Assembly: GCF_019925205.1 (NCBI RefSeq)
Contig: NC_083565.1
Span: 4,817,001 to 4,881,000 of the forward strand
DNA: 64,000 bases
Direction of reading: 5' to 3'
Source of the DNA: Metopolophium dirhodum
Lineage: Eukaryota; Arthropoda; Insecta; Hemiptera; Aphididae
A model generated the notes under the pieces. That model had not been told where the DNA came from. It did no database searches and worked only from the letters and a program-made list of their open reading frames with translations. Below are positions 1 to 10,964 of the stretch, one piece after another. Made by a program: the position numbers and the translations under genes. Each line of letters starts with the position of its first letter. Positions within the stretch are counted from its first letter, which is position 1.

Positions 1-340
1 AACCTTGTATTACTATTAGGTTTTAGTAACTAAACTTAATATTTGAGCTCAGTAGCGCGGATCACCTAATTTATCTATGACATTTGTCAAGTAAATTTTT
101 TAGATGGGATGGCCCATCGTAGGCTATACTGCATGGATCCTGCTGTGGACCAAGAATTTAAGTTAATACGTAAAAATAAACAATTAAACATTGCATTACG
201 TAGGTGCTTTGATTGCACCTGATTGTTAAATTAAAAAAGGGGAATGATGGGGGCCCCTTGATGTACGATGTCATAGTATATTTTAAACACTCCGTCGCCA
301 CTATCTGAATTGCAAATTATAATTATAACAATAAATTCAG
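1..340 (+). other. Probable intron of epsilon-COP
   Basis: No reading frame here resembles the upstream part of epsilon-COP, and the first recognisable exon starts after the AG at 339-340. The stretch is therefore most simply an intron whose 5' end lies outside the window. It has moderately GC-rich patches (about 105-160 and 235-265) unlike the AT-rich surroundings, which may be repeat-derived, but no element was identified. Confidence 0.5.
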
Positions 341-1676
341 TGAAATATATGGTTTTATATAATATACATTTTCAATGTACTTCAAGGAATTCTATTTTGA
401 AAACATTGGAACAAGAATTGGAAAATATGTACGAAATAAATCATTCTCTTGTTATTGTGGCAACAACAATTTATAATCATGAACATAATTATGAATCTGC
501 TCTGAGGGTTCTTAAAAATGATGACACTCTTGAAGGGTATGTATTTTAAAATAGAAAATACAATTTTTTAATTACTTATCGGTGAACATATATTAATTTA
601 TTTTAGTGTGACATTGTCTTTGATAATATATTTGAGAATGAATCGAGTAGATTTAGCATCAAAAGAATTTAAAAAGTTAAAAGAAAAGGACGAAGATGCA
701 ACATTAACACAAATGGCACAAGCTTGGTTAAACTTAGCATTGGTAAGAACACAAAAGGCTTTAAAAAACAATTTTAATCCTAACATATACATTTTATTAC
801 GATTCATTGAACTAAAAATATAAACAAACGAAAAAACTATAGGTACACCTGGTACACTATATCATAAATATTTAAATTGGCAATTAAGAGGATGTCGTTC
901 CCGCATGTATTGTCTCCTTCTTACATACATACAACATACCAAATTTTTGTTCACCTGTTTCAATAGTATGTTGTTAGTTTTGATATTAAAGTGAATTGAC
1001 CTATTATAGAAGTCAAAGGTAAGGTTATAATCTAGTGCACGACAGGCTTTTATTGATATTATTTTAAAATAAGTTTTGACCTTTTTGAAACTGTATATTT
1101 TAAAATAATCATCACTTGACACTGGCGAATGAAAATGTTTTATAAGCATGTGTAAGATGGATACAACACATGTGGGGATGATGTCTTCTTAATGTTTTTG
1201 ATTTACTTCATTAAAAATAATAAAAAGTATGTAAATAATCTCGTGGTAATAAATAATGTGTTTGGGTATAGGGCGGAGACAAATTGCAAGAAGCTTATTA
1301 CATATTTCAAGAACTAACAGACAAATATGGAGTTACTGCATTGTTGTTGAATAGTCAATCAGTATGTTATATTGGTCAATGTGAATATAAAAAAGCTGAA
1401 ATAACATTACAAGATGCTTTAGAAAAAGATAGTAATGATATTGATTCCCTAGTAAATTCTTTGTTCATTTCTGTCCATATGAAAGTATCAGCTGATGTAA
1501 GTTACTGTTAGATTTAGATTTAGATTTACTATTTAGTAAGTTTTCCTTTTCGTTTGTTTCAGGTTACTAAAAGACAGTTAAATATGCTGCGGGATGCCTA
1601 TCCTAATTCTGACTTTATTGAAACATACAATAAAAAAGAAGCTGAATTTGATTCATTGTCACAAGCTTACCAATAA
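341..1676 (+). CDS. COPE: Coatomer subunit epsilon (epsilon-COP), 3' four exons, partial
   Basis: Epsilon-COP is a subunit of the COPI coat, which shapes vesicles that return cargo from Golgi to ER; it binds and stabilises alpha-COP through a TPR-like helical array. Four exons join in frame: 341-536, 607-742, 1272-1496 and 1563-1676. Introns begin GTATGT (537), GTAAGA (743) and GTAAGT (1497) and end in AG at 606, 1271 and 1562. The joined reading frame gives about 223 residues of a protein usually near 300, so the N-terminal exons lie left of the window. Recognisable family stretches are DEDATLTQMAQAWLNLAL in exon 2, GGDKLQEAYYIFQELTDKYG and LQDALEKDSNDIDSLVN in exon 3, and LRDAYPNSDFIETYNKKEAE in exon 4, with stop TAA at 1674-1676. 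Two introns are very short (70 and 66 bases); intron 743-1271 is 529 bases. Exon 1's left edge (AG at 339-340) is inferred from alignment with the remembered family pattern. Identity is certain; that edge is less so. Confidence 0.93.
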
Positions 1677-1813
1677 TAATCATCTATTAAAATGTGACAT
1701 GTAAACACTTATCTTTATAATCTAAAATATATATTATTTTTATTTGCTTCAAAATGTTAAGTTATTTTATAATTTGAGAAAGTATTATATTCAAAAATAG
1801 GTTAATTTTGTTA

Positions 1814-1819
1814 AATAAA
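1814..1819 (+). terminator. Likely poly(A) signal of epsilon-COP
   Basis: A canonical AATAAA lies 138 bases after the epsilon-COP stop codon, followed by a T-rich run. An alternative ATTAAA occurs only about 10 bases after the stop. The 3' UTR is therefore probably about 150-170 bases. AATAAA is common by chance in AT-rich DNA, so position is the main support. Confidence 0.5.
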
Positions 1820-2340
1820 TACATTTTTTTTATGGTATTTAGATTTTTATTACCAAATTGAAAATTAAATTCATATCTATAGATTACTGTGAATGTGTAA
1901 TTTATATTTCTTTAAATTAATTGTCTTACTCAGTATGTTCTATAATAGTGTAAATATGAAACACTATTACAGTATTTAAATTTTATTATTATAATGTACC
2001 TAAATTATATTATACAAAATCCCAGACATGTGTCATCTTACATTCGTTCTGTATTTCACAGAGTCCCGCCATTTAAGTATAACTATTATTGGCTACTTTT
2101 GAAGTAATTTTATTAGTTAATAAAAATCCTCCGGCTTGCTATATTTACTCGTACCAAAGCAGTCTCGTTTAATCCTTTGCTATCAGGTCATCACTCATCG
2201 GTAAATTAAAATTTAATATAATATATTTACACGTTTGATAAAATAGCTTTAAAAATTAATATTGGAAACCATACTTTAGATCAAAAATCTGATTAAATAT
2301 TATCACACGATTTAAACCAATTATTAACTTTGATATTAGA
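1820..2340. other. Intergenic, nothing recognised
   Basis: AT-rich sequence between the epsilon-COP 3' end and the inverted-repeat element at 2341. No coding pattern, RNA gene or clear repeat was seen. Confidence 0.6.
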
Positions 2341-2845
2341 CACTTGTCAATGAAAGTATTCAAATAAAAGTATTTGAATACTTTTTTTGTATTCGAATAC
2401 TATTTGAAATACTTTTTTTTTTTAAATATTCAAATACGTATTCTGAATACTTTTATTTGTATTTTTTATTCAATAAAAAAATACTTTTTCCGATCCAGAT
2501 TAATAGTTTTAAATTTGTGACAAGACATATTATAAATCAATTAATTTTATTCTTTGAACGAAATATAATACTGGCCCATGATATGATTTTTTTTATAAAC
2601 ACCAATGTGTTGTATCAGCCGTATCACATGTGGTCAACATATATAAATAATTTATGATTATGATGTATTTTTAATTATTAATATTGATAAATGTTAATTA
2701 GTAATTATTACCAACCATTAAAAAACTGATAAAAACTAGTTGTGAAAAAAAGTATTCGAATACGTATTACGAATATCTTAACTCATTTATTCGAATATGT
2801 ATTCCGAATACAAAATAAAAGTATTCTTTACAAGACTGCCTATAA
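2341..2845. mobile_element. Diverged inverted-repeat element rich in TATTCGAATAC (hAT-like MITE)
   Basis: The left end reads cacttgtcaatgaaagtatt. The right end, read on the opposite strand, is cagtcttgtaaagaatactt. Both are followed by several copies of the palindromic motif TATTCGAATA and its variants (left about 2357-2460, right about 2750-2830). The arms flank about 280 bases of AT-rich filler. The layout fits a non-autonomous DNA transposon with subterminal repeats, and the CAGTCTTGT end suggests the hAT superfamily. No clean 8-bp target duplication was found, so the class and exact ends are inferred. The 66-codon frame inside (2457-2657) looks like chance. Confidence 0.5.
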
Positions 2846-2950
2846 CCTATTTTGAAATAATATCATGACACCCTCTATTCAACCGAGGTAAAAAGGCAGC
2901 ATAAAATTTATCTAAATATTAAATGTATTAAAAATATAATAATAAACTTG

Positions 2951-3070
2951 TGGCGGAGAGGTTGGCCTCAGTCACTAACATCAGCTGGTGTCGCTAGTTC
3001 CCAGATGGGTGACCACCCGGGTTTTTAGTGACAAATCCTCGCCACTAATACACGTCGTGTTCCAAACCGC
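2951..3070 (+). repeat. 5S-rRNA-like SINE head (SINE3-like fragment)
   Basis: The segment 2994-3032 (tagttcccagatgggtgacc followed by acccggg) resembles the 3' half of eukaryotic 5S rRNA, where TTAGTACTTGGATGGGTGACC is followed by GCCTGGG. This region carries the 5S internal promoter C box. The preceding bases (tggcggagaggttggcctca) do not match the 5S 5' half well. The piece is therefore better explained as a 5S-derived SINE head or degenerate pseudogene than as a working 5S gene. The family assignment is by eye only. Confidence 0.45.
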
Positions 3071-3079
3071 ATCCTCAAT

Positions 3080-3415
3080 CACTAAAAAACTAAAATAAAT
3101 AGAAAATGACAAATTTCTGTTAATAGCTTAAAAATAGTCAAATATTTTTAAAATTATACCGTATACCTATAGTTATAGAAAATGCTTGTATACACTTTTA
3201 GTGAAAATTTCTAGTAGGTAGGTATCTACGATTATTCGTTTTTGAATTTAGTTAGGTATTCATTTAATAATCATTAAATGCATCAGACTTCAGAGGCAGA
3301 TTTAAGACAAAATAAATAAACAGGACAATACCTACATTTTTTGATTATTATATTATAACATTTAATATTTTTGATTTGTTGCTTATTTTAATTTACTTGG
3401 TAATAAAATATATTA
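3080..3415. other. Intergenic, nothing recognised
   Basis: AT-rich, with no coding signal. It may include the A/T-rich tail of the SINE-like head to its left, but no boundary is visible. Confidence 0.5.
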
Positions 3416-3419
3416 GTGA

Positions 3420-3795
3420 GAATCAGGGGCATCATTTCATTTTTTTTTATTGTTGGTGCCAACATTTTCGCTATCCTATTAAAGTCATTATACCTACAAT
3501 CTACCATCAGGCCACAATTATGGGCCCCATGTTTGGGAGGATGGCATGATGGAAAATACTTCCTCTGTCTTCTTTTTCATCGCCTTCTCTGCCAACTATA
3601 TGCCATTTGGGGCCGGCCACCATTGTCCTACACCTCCATACTGCTGTGTCCCCCACCCACCTCTCTTATATTCCCACCAGCTATTTTTATGTAATTTTCT
3701 ATTATATGTTACCACCTTTTTTTCAGTCTTCCTCTTTTTCCATCAATATTAATTTCCATAGCCACCATCTGAATCGCCTTTCCTCATAATAAGAC
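3420..3795 (-). pseudogene. Decayed LINE, ORF2 C-terminus and 3' end
   Basis: Read on the minus strand, 3790 to about 3480 gives pieces of a typical LINE ORF2 tail: GKRGRLK, then with a shift KRW, then IENYIKIAGGNIREVG, and finally RRR, YFPSC and HPPKHGAHN near 3490-3560. LINE ORF2 proteins often end with a basic K-R-G-R-P-K-K-R-W motif, an IEND..AGV stretch and an arginine-rich tail, so the order fits. The frame is broken by several stops and shifts, so nothing functional is made. The plus-strand frames here (up to 92 codons) are shadows of this relic. The clade cannot be named from so short a piece. Confidence 0.6.
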
Positions 3796-5175
3796 ATAAC
3801 ACATAACCACTCAGTAGAACTTCAAAAACGGTAGAATATTTGTGTAGTTTATTTAAGATAGGTAATGCCACTTGGTATAATATTATACTATAATATAGGC
3901 ATGGAAACATCACCATTGTTACTTTTTTCGTCTAATTACATGTACTTTTAATGTATTTATATTTGTATTTACCGTGGAGTTTCAATACTTTTCGAAATTT
4001 GCTACCTGTTGAAAAATAAATGTTTTAACTATACAATTGAGTAGGTACAAATGTACAATACAATTATTGAATGGAATACTGCAATTCGCCACGTGTTATT
4101 AATAATATATAACTTTATTATAATATTAATTTAATTAATTTTACTAGCAATATTTGAAATAAAATGTAGGTAGGTACCTACTACCATAAACGAGCGCAGA
4201 AATTTCTGTCTGGATAGTCATACGACATAACATAATAACAAATAACACATATACATAATATATGGTTTATATTATTTATTTATTTATTTTATTTAATTTT
4301 TATTTATTCTTCTAGAAGATTATGGGCCCCACTGAACATGTTCGTGTGGGGGCCCATGAGTTCATGGGATTTCATTATATTCATATTCACGCCTTAGTTA
4401 TTAAACTAATTTGGATTCGTTGAACTACATTTGCCGTTGTAAAAAAGTATTTTATAAATAAAAATAAAATATTCGACCATCATGATAATATTGAATATTG
4501 AGGCGGATGAAGTTCGCAGAGTAATCAAGTCATCTTATGCCTACTATCCTACCTAATGGGTAATCATATTTCGACCGACGTAATAAAATGCAATTTGTAT
4601 ATCGTTGCATATATAAATTTAAAATATTATATTATACAAATATACAATATGCATAGGTACGCTATCGTACTTAAATATATCTATTTTCTAATCATTTAAT
4701 ATTTAAATTGGATAATGAATCGGTTTATTATATTGAGCACTTGACAATACTAAACGTAATATTGTTTAAATAGCTCGTGGGCAAGTTTTCTATACAAAGA
4801 CATTTTTATGGAGTTTTTGTTTGGATTTATAACTTTCTAAACTTCTTTTGTGTTGGTTAAGTACATTTTGGACGGATTTTTTTTCATAAACACACCAATC
4901 ACTAACTATACTATACTACATAATATATAATAATCATTTATTAATTTATGGCGTTGGAGAGAGACAAATTGAAATTCTGTTATAATAATTTTGTTTTATA
5001 AATATTTTGAGTAAATTAAATTTTTTAAAGACTAAGACAGTAAGACACTTTAGTCTATAAGTACAATATTAAATACTTCCTTGACCAGTATAAAATATAT
5101 GCTAGGTACTGTTACCGCACCATGTATAAGTATCATAAAATATATTATATGTATTATAATTCCTCATTTTTGATT
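3796..5175. other. Intergenic AT-rich region with one strong hairpin
   Basis: No coding signal. It holds the inverted repeat at 4322-4357 and one copy of TAGGTACCTA at 4171-4180. The rest is unremarkable AT-rich sequence up to the hAT target site. Confidence 0.6.
4322..4357. repeat. GC-rich inverted repeat (hairpin)
   Basis: Arms atgggccccac (4322-4332) and gtgggggcccat (4346-4357) pair with one bulged base. The 13-base loop contains a second palindrome, gaacatgttc (4334-4343). It stands out in a very AT-rich neighbourhood and may be the core of a small decayed element or a transcribed hairpin. Confidence 0.7.
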
Positions 5176-5183
5176 ATATAGAC
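5176..5183. repeat. Target site duplication, left copy (hAT)
   Basis: atatagac immediately precedes the left inverted repeat and is repeated exactly at 7718-7725. Eight bases is the standard hAT target duplication length. Confidence 0.93.
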
Positions 5184-7717
5184 CAGCGGTTCCCAAACTT
5201 TTTAAGTTCACGCCACCCTAAAAATTAAAAAAAATAATTGCGCCTCCTATAAAAAATTAAATTACAAATTTATAGTATTTAAATATACAAACACTTTTAT
5301 TTTTATGAAAATATAAGTTAACAGTAAATATTATTAAACTTCAATTAAAAGTATTACAAAATACAATGCGTATTAATATTTAAACTTAATGTGAACAATG
5401 TGCTTGTTTTCTGTTTAATAATTCTTCAAAATTAGGTAGCAATGTTGTGACAGCCACACGCATTTCTTTTTCAATATTAAGTTTTGATCGATATTTTGAT
5501 TTCAATACAGCAACTGCAGAAAAGCCTGCTTCGCATAAATACGATGTCGCAAATGGTAGTAGTACACGCAAAGCTTTGTTGGATATTTCAGAATATTCAT
5601 CTTTAATGCTGCTCCAAAATTCTAAAAGTGAAAATGAAGAAAATTTCATTCGTAACGAAGAATCAGATGAAATATCGATAAATTGTTCTTCTTCAGTAGT
5701 TGTGAAATTTGGTAAAGGGTTTTCACTAAATGGATCTTTAATCCAATTGTATTGTACGATGTCTTCTGGAAAATATTTCTCGAAATGATTTTTAAGAGTC
5801 ATCAGATGATCAGAAATTATGTTTAGTGAGCTCATTGGTAATTCAAGATCATTATCTTCAAGAAAACTTTTTAAAAATGAAAAACACGTGGTTTTACCGT
5901 TTTCTTCGGTTAGTTTCCTTTGCCATAACTCGATTTTTTTAATAAAAGCAACCACTTTATCATATAATTGCAGAATATTAGTTTCTTTACCTTGTAAAGA
6001 TGTGTTGAGTATATTAAGTTTTTCAAAAATATCACATAAATACGCTAATTTAATTACAAAATCACTATCAATAAACTTGTTAAAATCATTATGACCTTTC
6101 ACTCAAATAAGTGTAAAGTTCTTGTCTAAGTTCGAACACTCGTATTAGTACGTTTCCTTTTGATAGCCATCTAGAATTACAATAAAACAGTAACGCAGTA
6201 TGCTCTGCTCCCATTTCTTCACATATTTTTTTAAAGAACCTTGCTTTAACAGGCCTTGTTTTTATGTAGTTTACTACTTTTATAACTGTTTGAAGTACGG
6301 TATTTAACGATGGACACATATTTTGTGATGCTAAAGATTCTCGATGAATAATACAATGAGTCCATATCATTTCTGGAGCTTTTTTTCGTATTAAAGCCTG
6401 AAGTCCACCATAATGACCAGCCATAGCTCGAGCCCCATCTGTACATACACCCAAACAGTTTTCCCAATTAATATTATTACAATTCATAAAGTCATTAGTG
6501 ATATCAAATAAGGTTTGAGCCTTAGTGTCTCCGAAAATTGGTTTACAAAATAATAACTCTTCTATAATATTTGTTTTGTCCATAAAACGAATATAACATA
6601 TCAAGTGTGCGTCTTTATTACTATCGGTAGCTTCATCAAGTTGAATTGCAAAATTTTTGTTTTTTAATTTACTAATAAGCTGTTCATTTATATTTTCAGA
6701 AATATCATGAATTCGCCGACTTATTGTATTATTAGACAAGGGAATATTTTTAAGTTGGTTTGCAGCAGATTCCCCGATCATAGTAGAAACCATATCAATT
6801 GCTGATGGTAAAATGAGTTCTTCAGCAATTGTATGAGGTTTTTTACTCTGAGCAACACGAAATGCTACCTTATAAGAAGCTAAAAGTGCTTTGGTTGGAA
6901 CACTTGTCTGTTTAATAAAACTGGTTGATTGTTTTTCTAATTGTTCACGTTGCCTTACAAAATAATCACGTTTTTTATTAATTAACGATCCATGATTAGT
7001 TTCAAAATGACGCTTTAATTTATTTGGAATCATACTATCGGCAGCTAATACTTTTAAACAAATAACACATTTCGGACGTTCTTCGTTGTCTATTTTAATG
7101 TAAGTAAAACCAAAGTCTAAATAACTATCATCGTATTTTCTGAACTTACGTTTATTTTCTTCTTTATTGTTGTCTTCATTTAAACGCTTGGTTGTACTCT
7201 TAATATTAAGAAATTTTTCCATTTTTCCAGAAAAGATATAAAACACGAGTTGATAATGCGCAATTCGAAAATGACGAATACACCTTACGTACGGTTCATT
7301 CACGACGACTACTGCTGCTATTGCCGTACAAATATATTAATATTGGTCATTACTTATTACAATTCTACACTATTAGGTAGGGTAGACGCAATAATATTCG
7401 GTTATCGATAATGCGATAATGCTGTAACGACATTTACGGAAATCACCGAATCAAGTATATTATTGTACGAATATAACGCGACTTTATATTAGTAATACCA
7501 TTGATTTTATAATACATAGATAAGCAATTCTATAGAGTAATTTGGTTTATTATTATTTTTTTTCATCAGTATGAAATATTTGTTTGGAATAGTTATGACA
7601 TTTCAACAAAATTATTGTTGATTCAAAAATATCAATATTTACCACGCGGCTCGCGCCTCCCCTGCCAAAAGCTTGCGCCTCCCAAGGGAGGCGCGCCTCA
7701 CAGTTTGGGAACCGCTG
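5184..7717 (-). mobile_element. Complete hAT DNA transposon with BED-finger transposase
   Basis: A 2,534-bp element with terminal inverted repeats CAGCGGTTCCCAAACT, starting at 5184 and, on the opposite strand, ending at 7717. They match perfectly for 16 bases. It is flanked by the perfect 8-bp duplication atatagac. Subterminal GCGCCTCC motifs occur at both ends, more densely at the right (about 7645-7700), where they are probably transposase binding sites. The single gene runs on the minus strand from 7222 to 5386 and resembles ZBED5-type hAT transposases. Identical duplications and a frame broken only once indicate recent insertion. Whether the copy can still move depends on the frameshift described in the transposase entry. 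Confidence 0.95.
5386..7222 (-). pseudogene. hAT transposase (ZBED5-like), one frameshift
   Basis: A hAT transposase cuts and rejoins its own element using a DDE-type RNase H-like domain. The likely start is the ATG at 7222-7220 (MEKFLNIK), though the frame stays open upstream to 7303. In order: a BED-type zinc finger (CVIC, then H-x4-H in RHFETNH, about residues 50-75); the first catalytic Asp in IQLDEATDSN; the second in CTDGARAMAGH; a CHE-like IIHRESL stretch; and after the break, YLCEAGFSAVAVLKSKYRS near the C-terminus, where hAT enzymes carry the catalytic Glu and dimerisation region. The first reading frame ends at 6089 and the second opens at 6102, one base forward. This indicates a single 1-base insertion or 2-base deletion between about 6091 and 6105, with no other stop. 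The two parts total about 610 residues, normal for the family. A sequencing error is possible. Confidence 0.9.
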
Positions 7718-7725
7718 ATATAGAC
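7718..7725. repeat. Target site duplication, right copy (hAT)
   Basis: atatagac, identical to 5176-5183, directly after the right inverted repeat. Confidence 0.93.
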
Positions 7726-8139
7726 TATACTGATATACCAGCTATTACCTAATATGTAACATTCAAATTTTAAAATACTATAGGTACATATAGATCAAAA
7801 TGGTTTTCTAATGCGATGATTTTTCATTTATTTCAAATTTTTAGATATTGTTATTCCAGTCTAATAATCATTGTGCTCAAAAATATTTGTACGATCGAAA
7901 TGGTAAAAAAAAATTTTGAATCTTTTTAAAAATGGCTGACTCCTTAGTTCTTGGATATTTTTACTATTTTTATTTGCATAATTCAATAATTGCATTCAAT
8001 TTATAAATATAAGTAATATTTTCATAATATTTATCTCATCTTATAGGTAATATATATATATAAAAACAAGTGAACAATTATATCCTTTTCTAGATCACCG
8101 GATATATCGTTAATTACAATCAGATATTATTGTACCTTA
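7726..8139. other. Intergenic, nothing recognised
   Basis: AT-rich sequence between the hAT element and the LINE relic; no coding or structural signal seen. Confidence 0.6.
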
Positions 8140-8750
8140 ATGAGTACTGAAAGTAATGACTCACTTTTAAATCTAGGTTTTCTGTTCATGGATTTAAGAT
8201 ACATAATATTCGTATGTAATCCTATATTATATCTCGATCCTTCAGACCTCATGTTAATTATATTACTTACGACTTCTTGGGTTTTTACGACGGCACACTA
8301 TAATAATTTTACCTCAGCAGCATGCTTAGTAATCCTTTATTCTGCTCTTGTCCGATCGATTCTTGTCTATTTTTTGATAACGGATTAATAATTTGAAACA
8401 CTATACTACCACTATTGATTTCCGATTTATTGAACAGGTTGATAAAAGATTTCTTAGCTATGTAGGTTTAAAGTTTCCAAATAAAAATTGATCACCCTCA
8501 CAATTATTCCAAACCTTTCATCGAAGATTTAAATCTCAGTTCTTTCAAAAACAGGCAGTTATGGTTGGATCAAAACGTTTTGCTAAAATCACTATTCTTG
8601 AAAGATTGATTCACCTTGTTCCTCGAGCGTAGGTATAAGCTTACAAGTTGCAATTGCCCATTTACAAGGTCCCGCGAGACATTCCATATTCCGACTTCCC
8701 CGTTAAGTTTTTCTTATGAATGATCCCTTGGTGCCTCGGTTTGAGATAAT
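8140..8750 (+). pseudogene. Decayed jockey-like LINE, reverse transcriptase C-terminal region
   Basis: The open stretch 8140-8388 includes FTSAACLVILYSALVRSIL, matching the segment after the reverse transcriptase domain in jockey-like elements (consensus like F.....L..LY.ALVRSILEY..). After a frame change, 8430-8480 reads IEQVDKRFLSYVGLK, which matches the following IERVQ.RFL.YVGFK motif. Fragments resembling the LNLSSL and final SPRD...YSDFPV...NDPL stretches run on to about 8750. Several frameshifts and stops make it dead. The motif order shows the plus strand was the sense strand. Confidence 0.75.
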
Positions 8751-8763
8751 ATACGAATTATAT

Positions 8764-9350
8764 TAGGGAAGAATGGGGAAATACCGGTCAGCGGGTAATA
8801 CCAGTCACCTCGTTAGGGGTTCTTAATTATCTATTTTTGTATCTCATCAAAGATAGGAGAGTTGTAGAACATTTCTAATACTGTATTAAACAAATCAAGA
8901 AGTAGTAGGGCTTATTATAGCGTCTTATTAAAAACTATTTAATCCGCTGGATAAAATTCGTTTTTAAAAAAGTAGAAAGTGTCTCATTGTAGACCGTGGT
9001 CCACAATAACATACCATCCATGGTCCACAGTAAGATCTATGTTATTCTTGATATAAAATAAAATAATAAACATGAAAAATTAATTTAACGTTTTAAACTT
9101 GGTTTGTTATCTCCAAAACATCATAAAATGCATATACAGTCACAGGTAAAGATATACTATATACATATACCATATGAACAACCTATAGAAATAAAAAGAA
9201 CAACAATATAGGAACTTTTCTTCTTTTAATTTAAATAAACATAAAATTACTATGTGTCGAATTCATTAAAAAATAATAAAAAAGGATCTTAGGATCTGAG
9301 ACATTAGCATTCTTGCTTAAGTGATGGGTATTCCCAAATTCTCCCCTCAT
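8764..9350. mobile_element. MITE-like element with imperfect terminal inverted repeats
   Basis: The left end, tagggaagaatggggaaata followed by ccggtca (8764-8790), pairs with the right end, which on the opposite strand reads gaggggagaatttgggaata followed by cccatca (about 9349-9323). The ends are 585 bases apart, and the inside is AT-rich with no reading frame. No target duplication could be fixed, so the superfamily is unknown. The copy looks old. Confidence 0.5.
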
Positions 9351-10960
9351 GTTGATATTTAGTCTTAAATATTTTTGTTTTGATATCTTGTACTATATAA
9401 TATTATTAACTATCTTTACGTTTATTGTTTAATATTTTATACATTTAAATAGCCAATTGGTGTTAATATATTATCTATAAATAATATTAAAAACAAAATT
9501 ATAGCGTAGAAGTTACTGACATTGGTAAATTTTCACGAAGCACTATAATACTGAATAGGCACTAAACACAAGAACACATCTCGACTAAATATTAATGACC
9601 TACCATGTACTAATTATTTCTGGGACATTTCAGAACAATAATATAATGGATTAGTCGAAGCGTAATAATTATATTGAGGATTAGAGAGAATAGAGATAAA
9701 GCACGAAATAACTTATGATGATGTACCTATATTTATATCTATATAGGAGTATTTAAATCATTATTGGTAGGAAACAATTTCCAATTGTTCAAACAATCCA
9801 TATAAAATGTATCATTTAATGATTTATGAGTAACAGTTTATTACGGATGGTAATTATTTATTTAAAGGGCTTCGAAAAAATTAGTCCAGACATATTAGTT
9901 TTAATTATATTTGTATGTTTTTTTCTTGTTTTTCACAAGAGTGTGTTTAAGCAAAATAAACAGTTTACGAGCTGCAAGGTCAATTAAACGGTTTGAGGGA
10001 GAGAAGAAAACATTACATATATACCCAATGAATGATGGGATGGAAAAGTGCTTTGGCTTTTCTGCCCAACGATCTTTATTTTAAATGACTGTATTGGTCA
10101 TGAATTTACTTTTACAAATGCACAACAAAAGGTTCATAAATGTGAATTCAACTAAAGTTCGCTGTAAAACAAATTAAGAGTTTTTATTGGAAAGTAAAAA
10201 GTCATAGCCGTTAAACACGAGATTAAACGTAAATAACCATACCTGGGTACTAAATTTTACAATTATATTAGTCGTTAACTTCGGGCATCTTTCATTTTCA
10301 ATTCCAAACTAATCGAGAATACAATTGGTTTTATGATTAACCTAATAAGTTGATTATTTTCTTCCACTCTTAAAAGTTAAGAGACAATAGAGTAGGTAAT
10401 ACATTTATGTTATTCGTTCTGATTTTTATAAAACCTTATCAATAAAGAATTTATACTAATTGTATCTATTTTATGTGTAATTATATTATCATGCCTCCAA
10501 AACAAAATAAAACTATTTTATTTTTTCAAAATTACATTATCTTTACTAATTAAAATATTAAAAATCACCGTTAGAATTATACTCCCAATGTTTGTACAGA
10601 AAATATGGAAATTTTTAAATCAGCTTTATATTTAAAATAATTAAATATTGATCGAAATCGGCGTGGCTATTTTGGTGGTGGCAAAAAATTATATATTCGT
10701 TTTATCCAACCGAAATATTATGACCTATACATTTCAATACATTTTAACTAATAAAATAGATTTATTAATGCTCCGATGAACCAAAATCTCCACAAAGCTG
10801 TTTACTCTCTTGGGATATACGTGTATGGATTTAGATGGATTCTGCTCACAGAAAAAACTCAAAAATTAATCGTGATAATTTAATAATAACAAAGAATATG
10901 TTTGATCCTCGATACTTCATACCAATAACATAAAAGCCATTAAGTAGGTAACCACTCTTC
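9351..10960. other. Intergenic AT-rich region, nothing recognised
   Basis: No open frame with coding character, no repeat with clear ends and no RNA gene seen. Confidence 0.6.
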
Positions 10961-10964
10961 TATA

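Noticed and set aside
598..1149. Minus-strand frames of 69 and 95 codons within epsilon-COP
   Set aside because: They are antisense shadows of exon 2 and intron sequence, with no domains.
3416..3789. Three overlapping plus-strand frames (60-92 codons)
   Set aside because: They lie antisense to a recognisable decayed LINE tail on the minus strand.
5447..6094. Plus-strand frames of 113 and 91 codons
   Set aside because: Antisense shadows of the hAT transposase.
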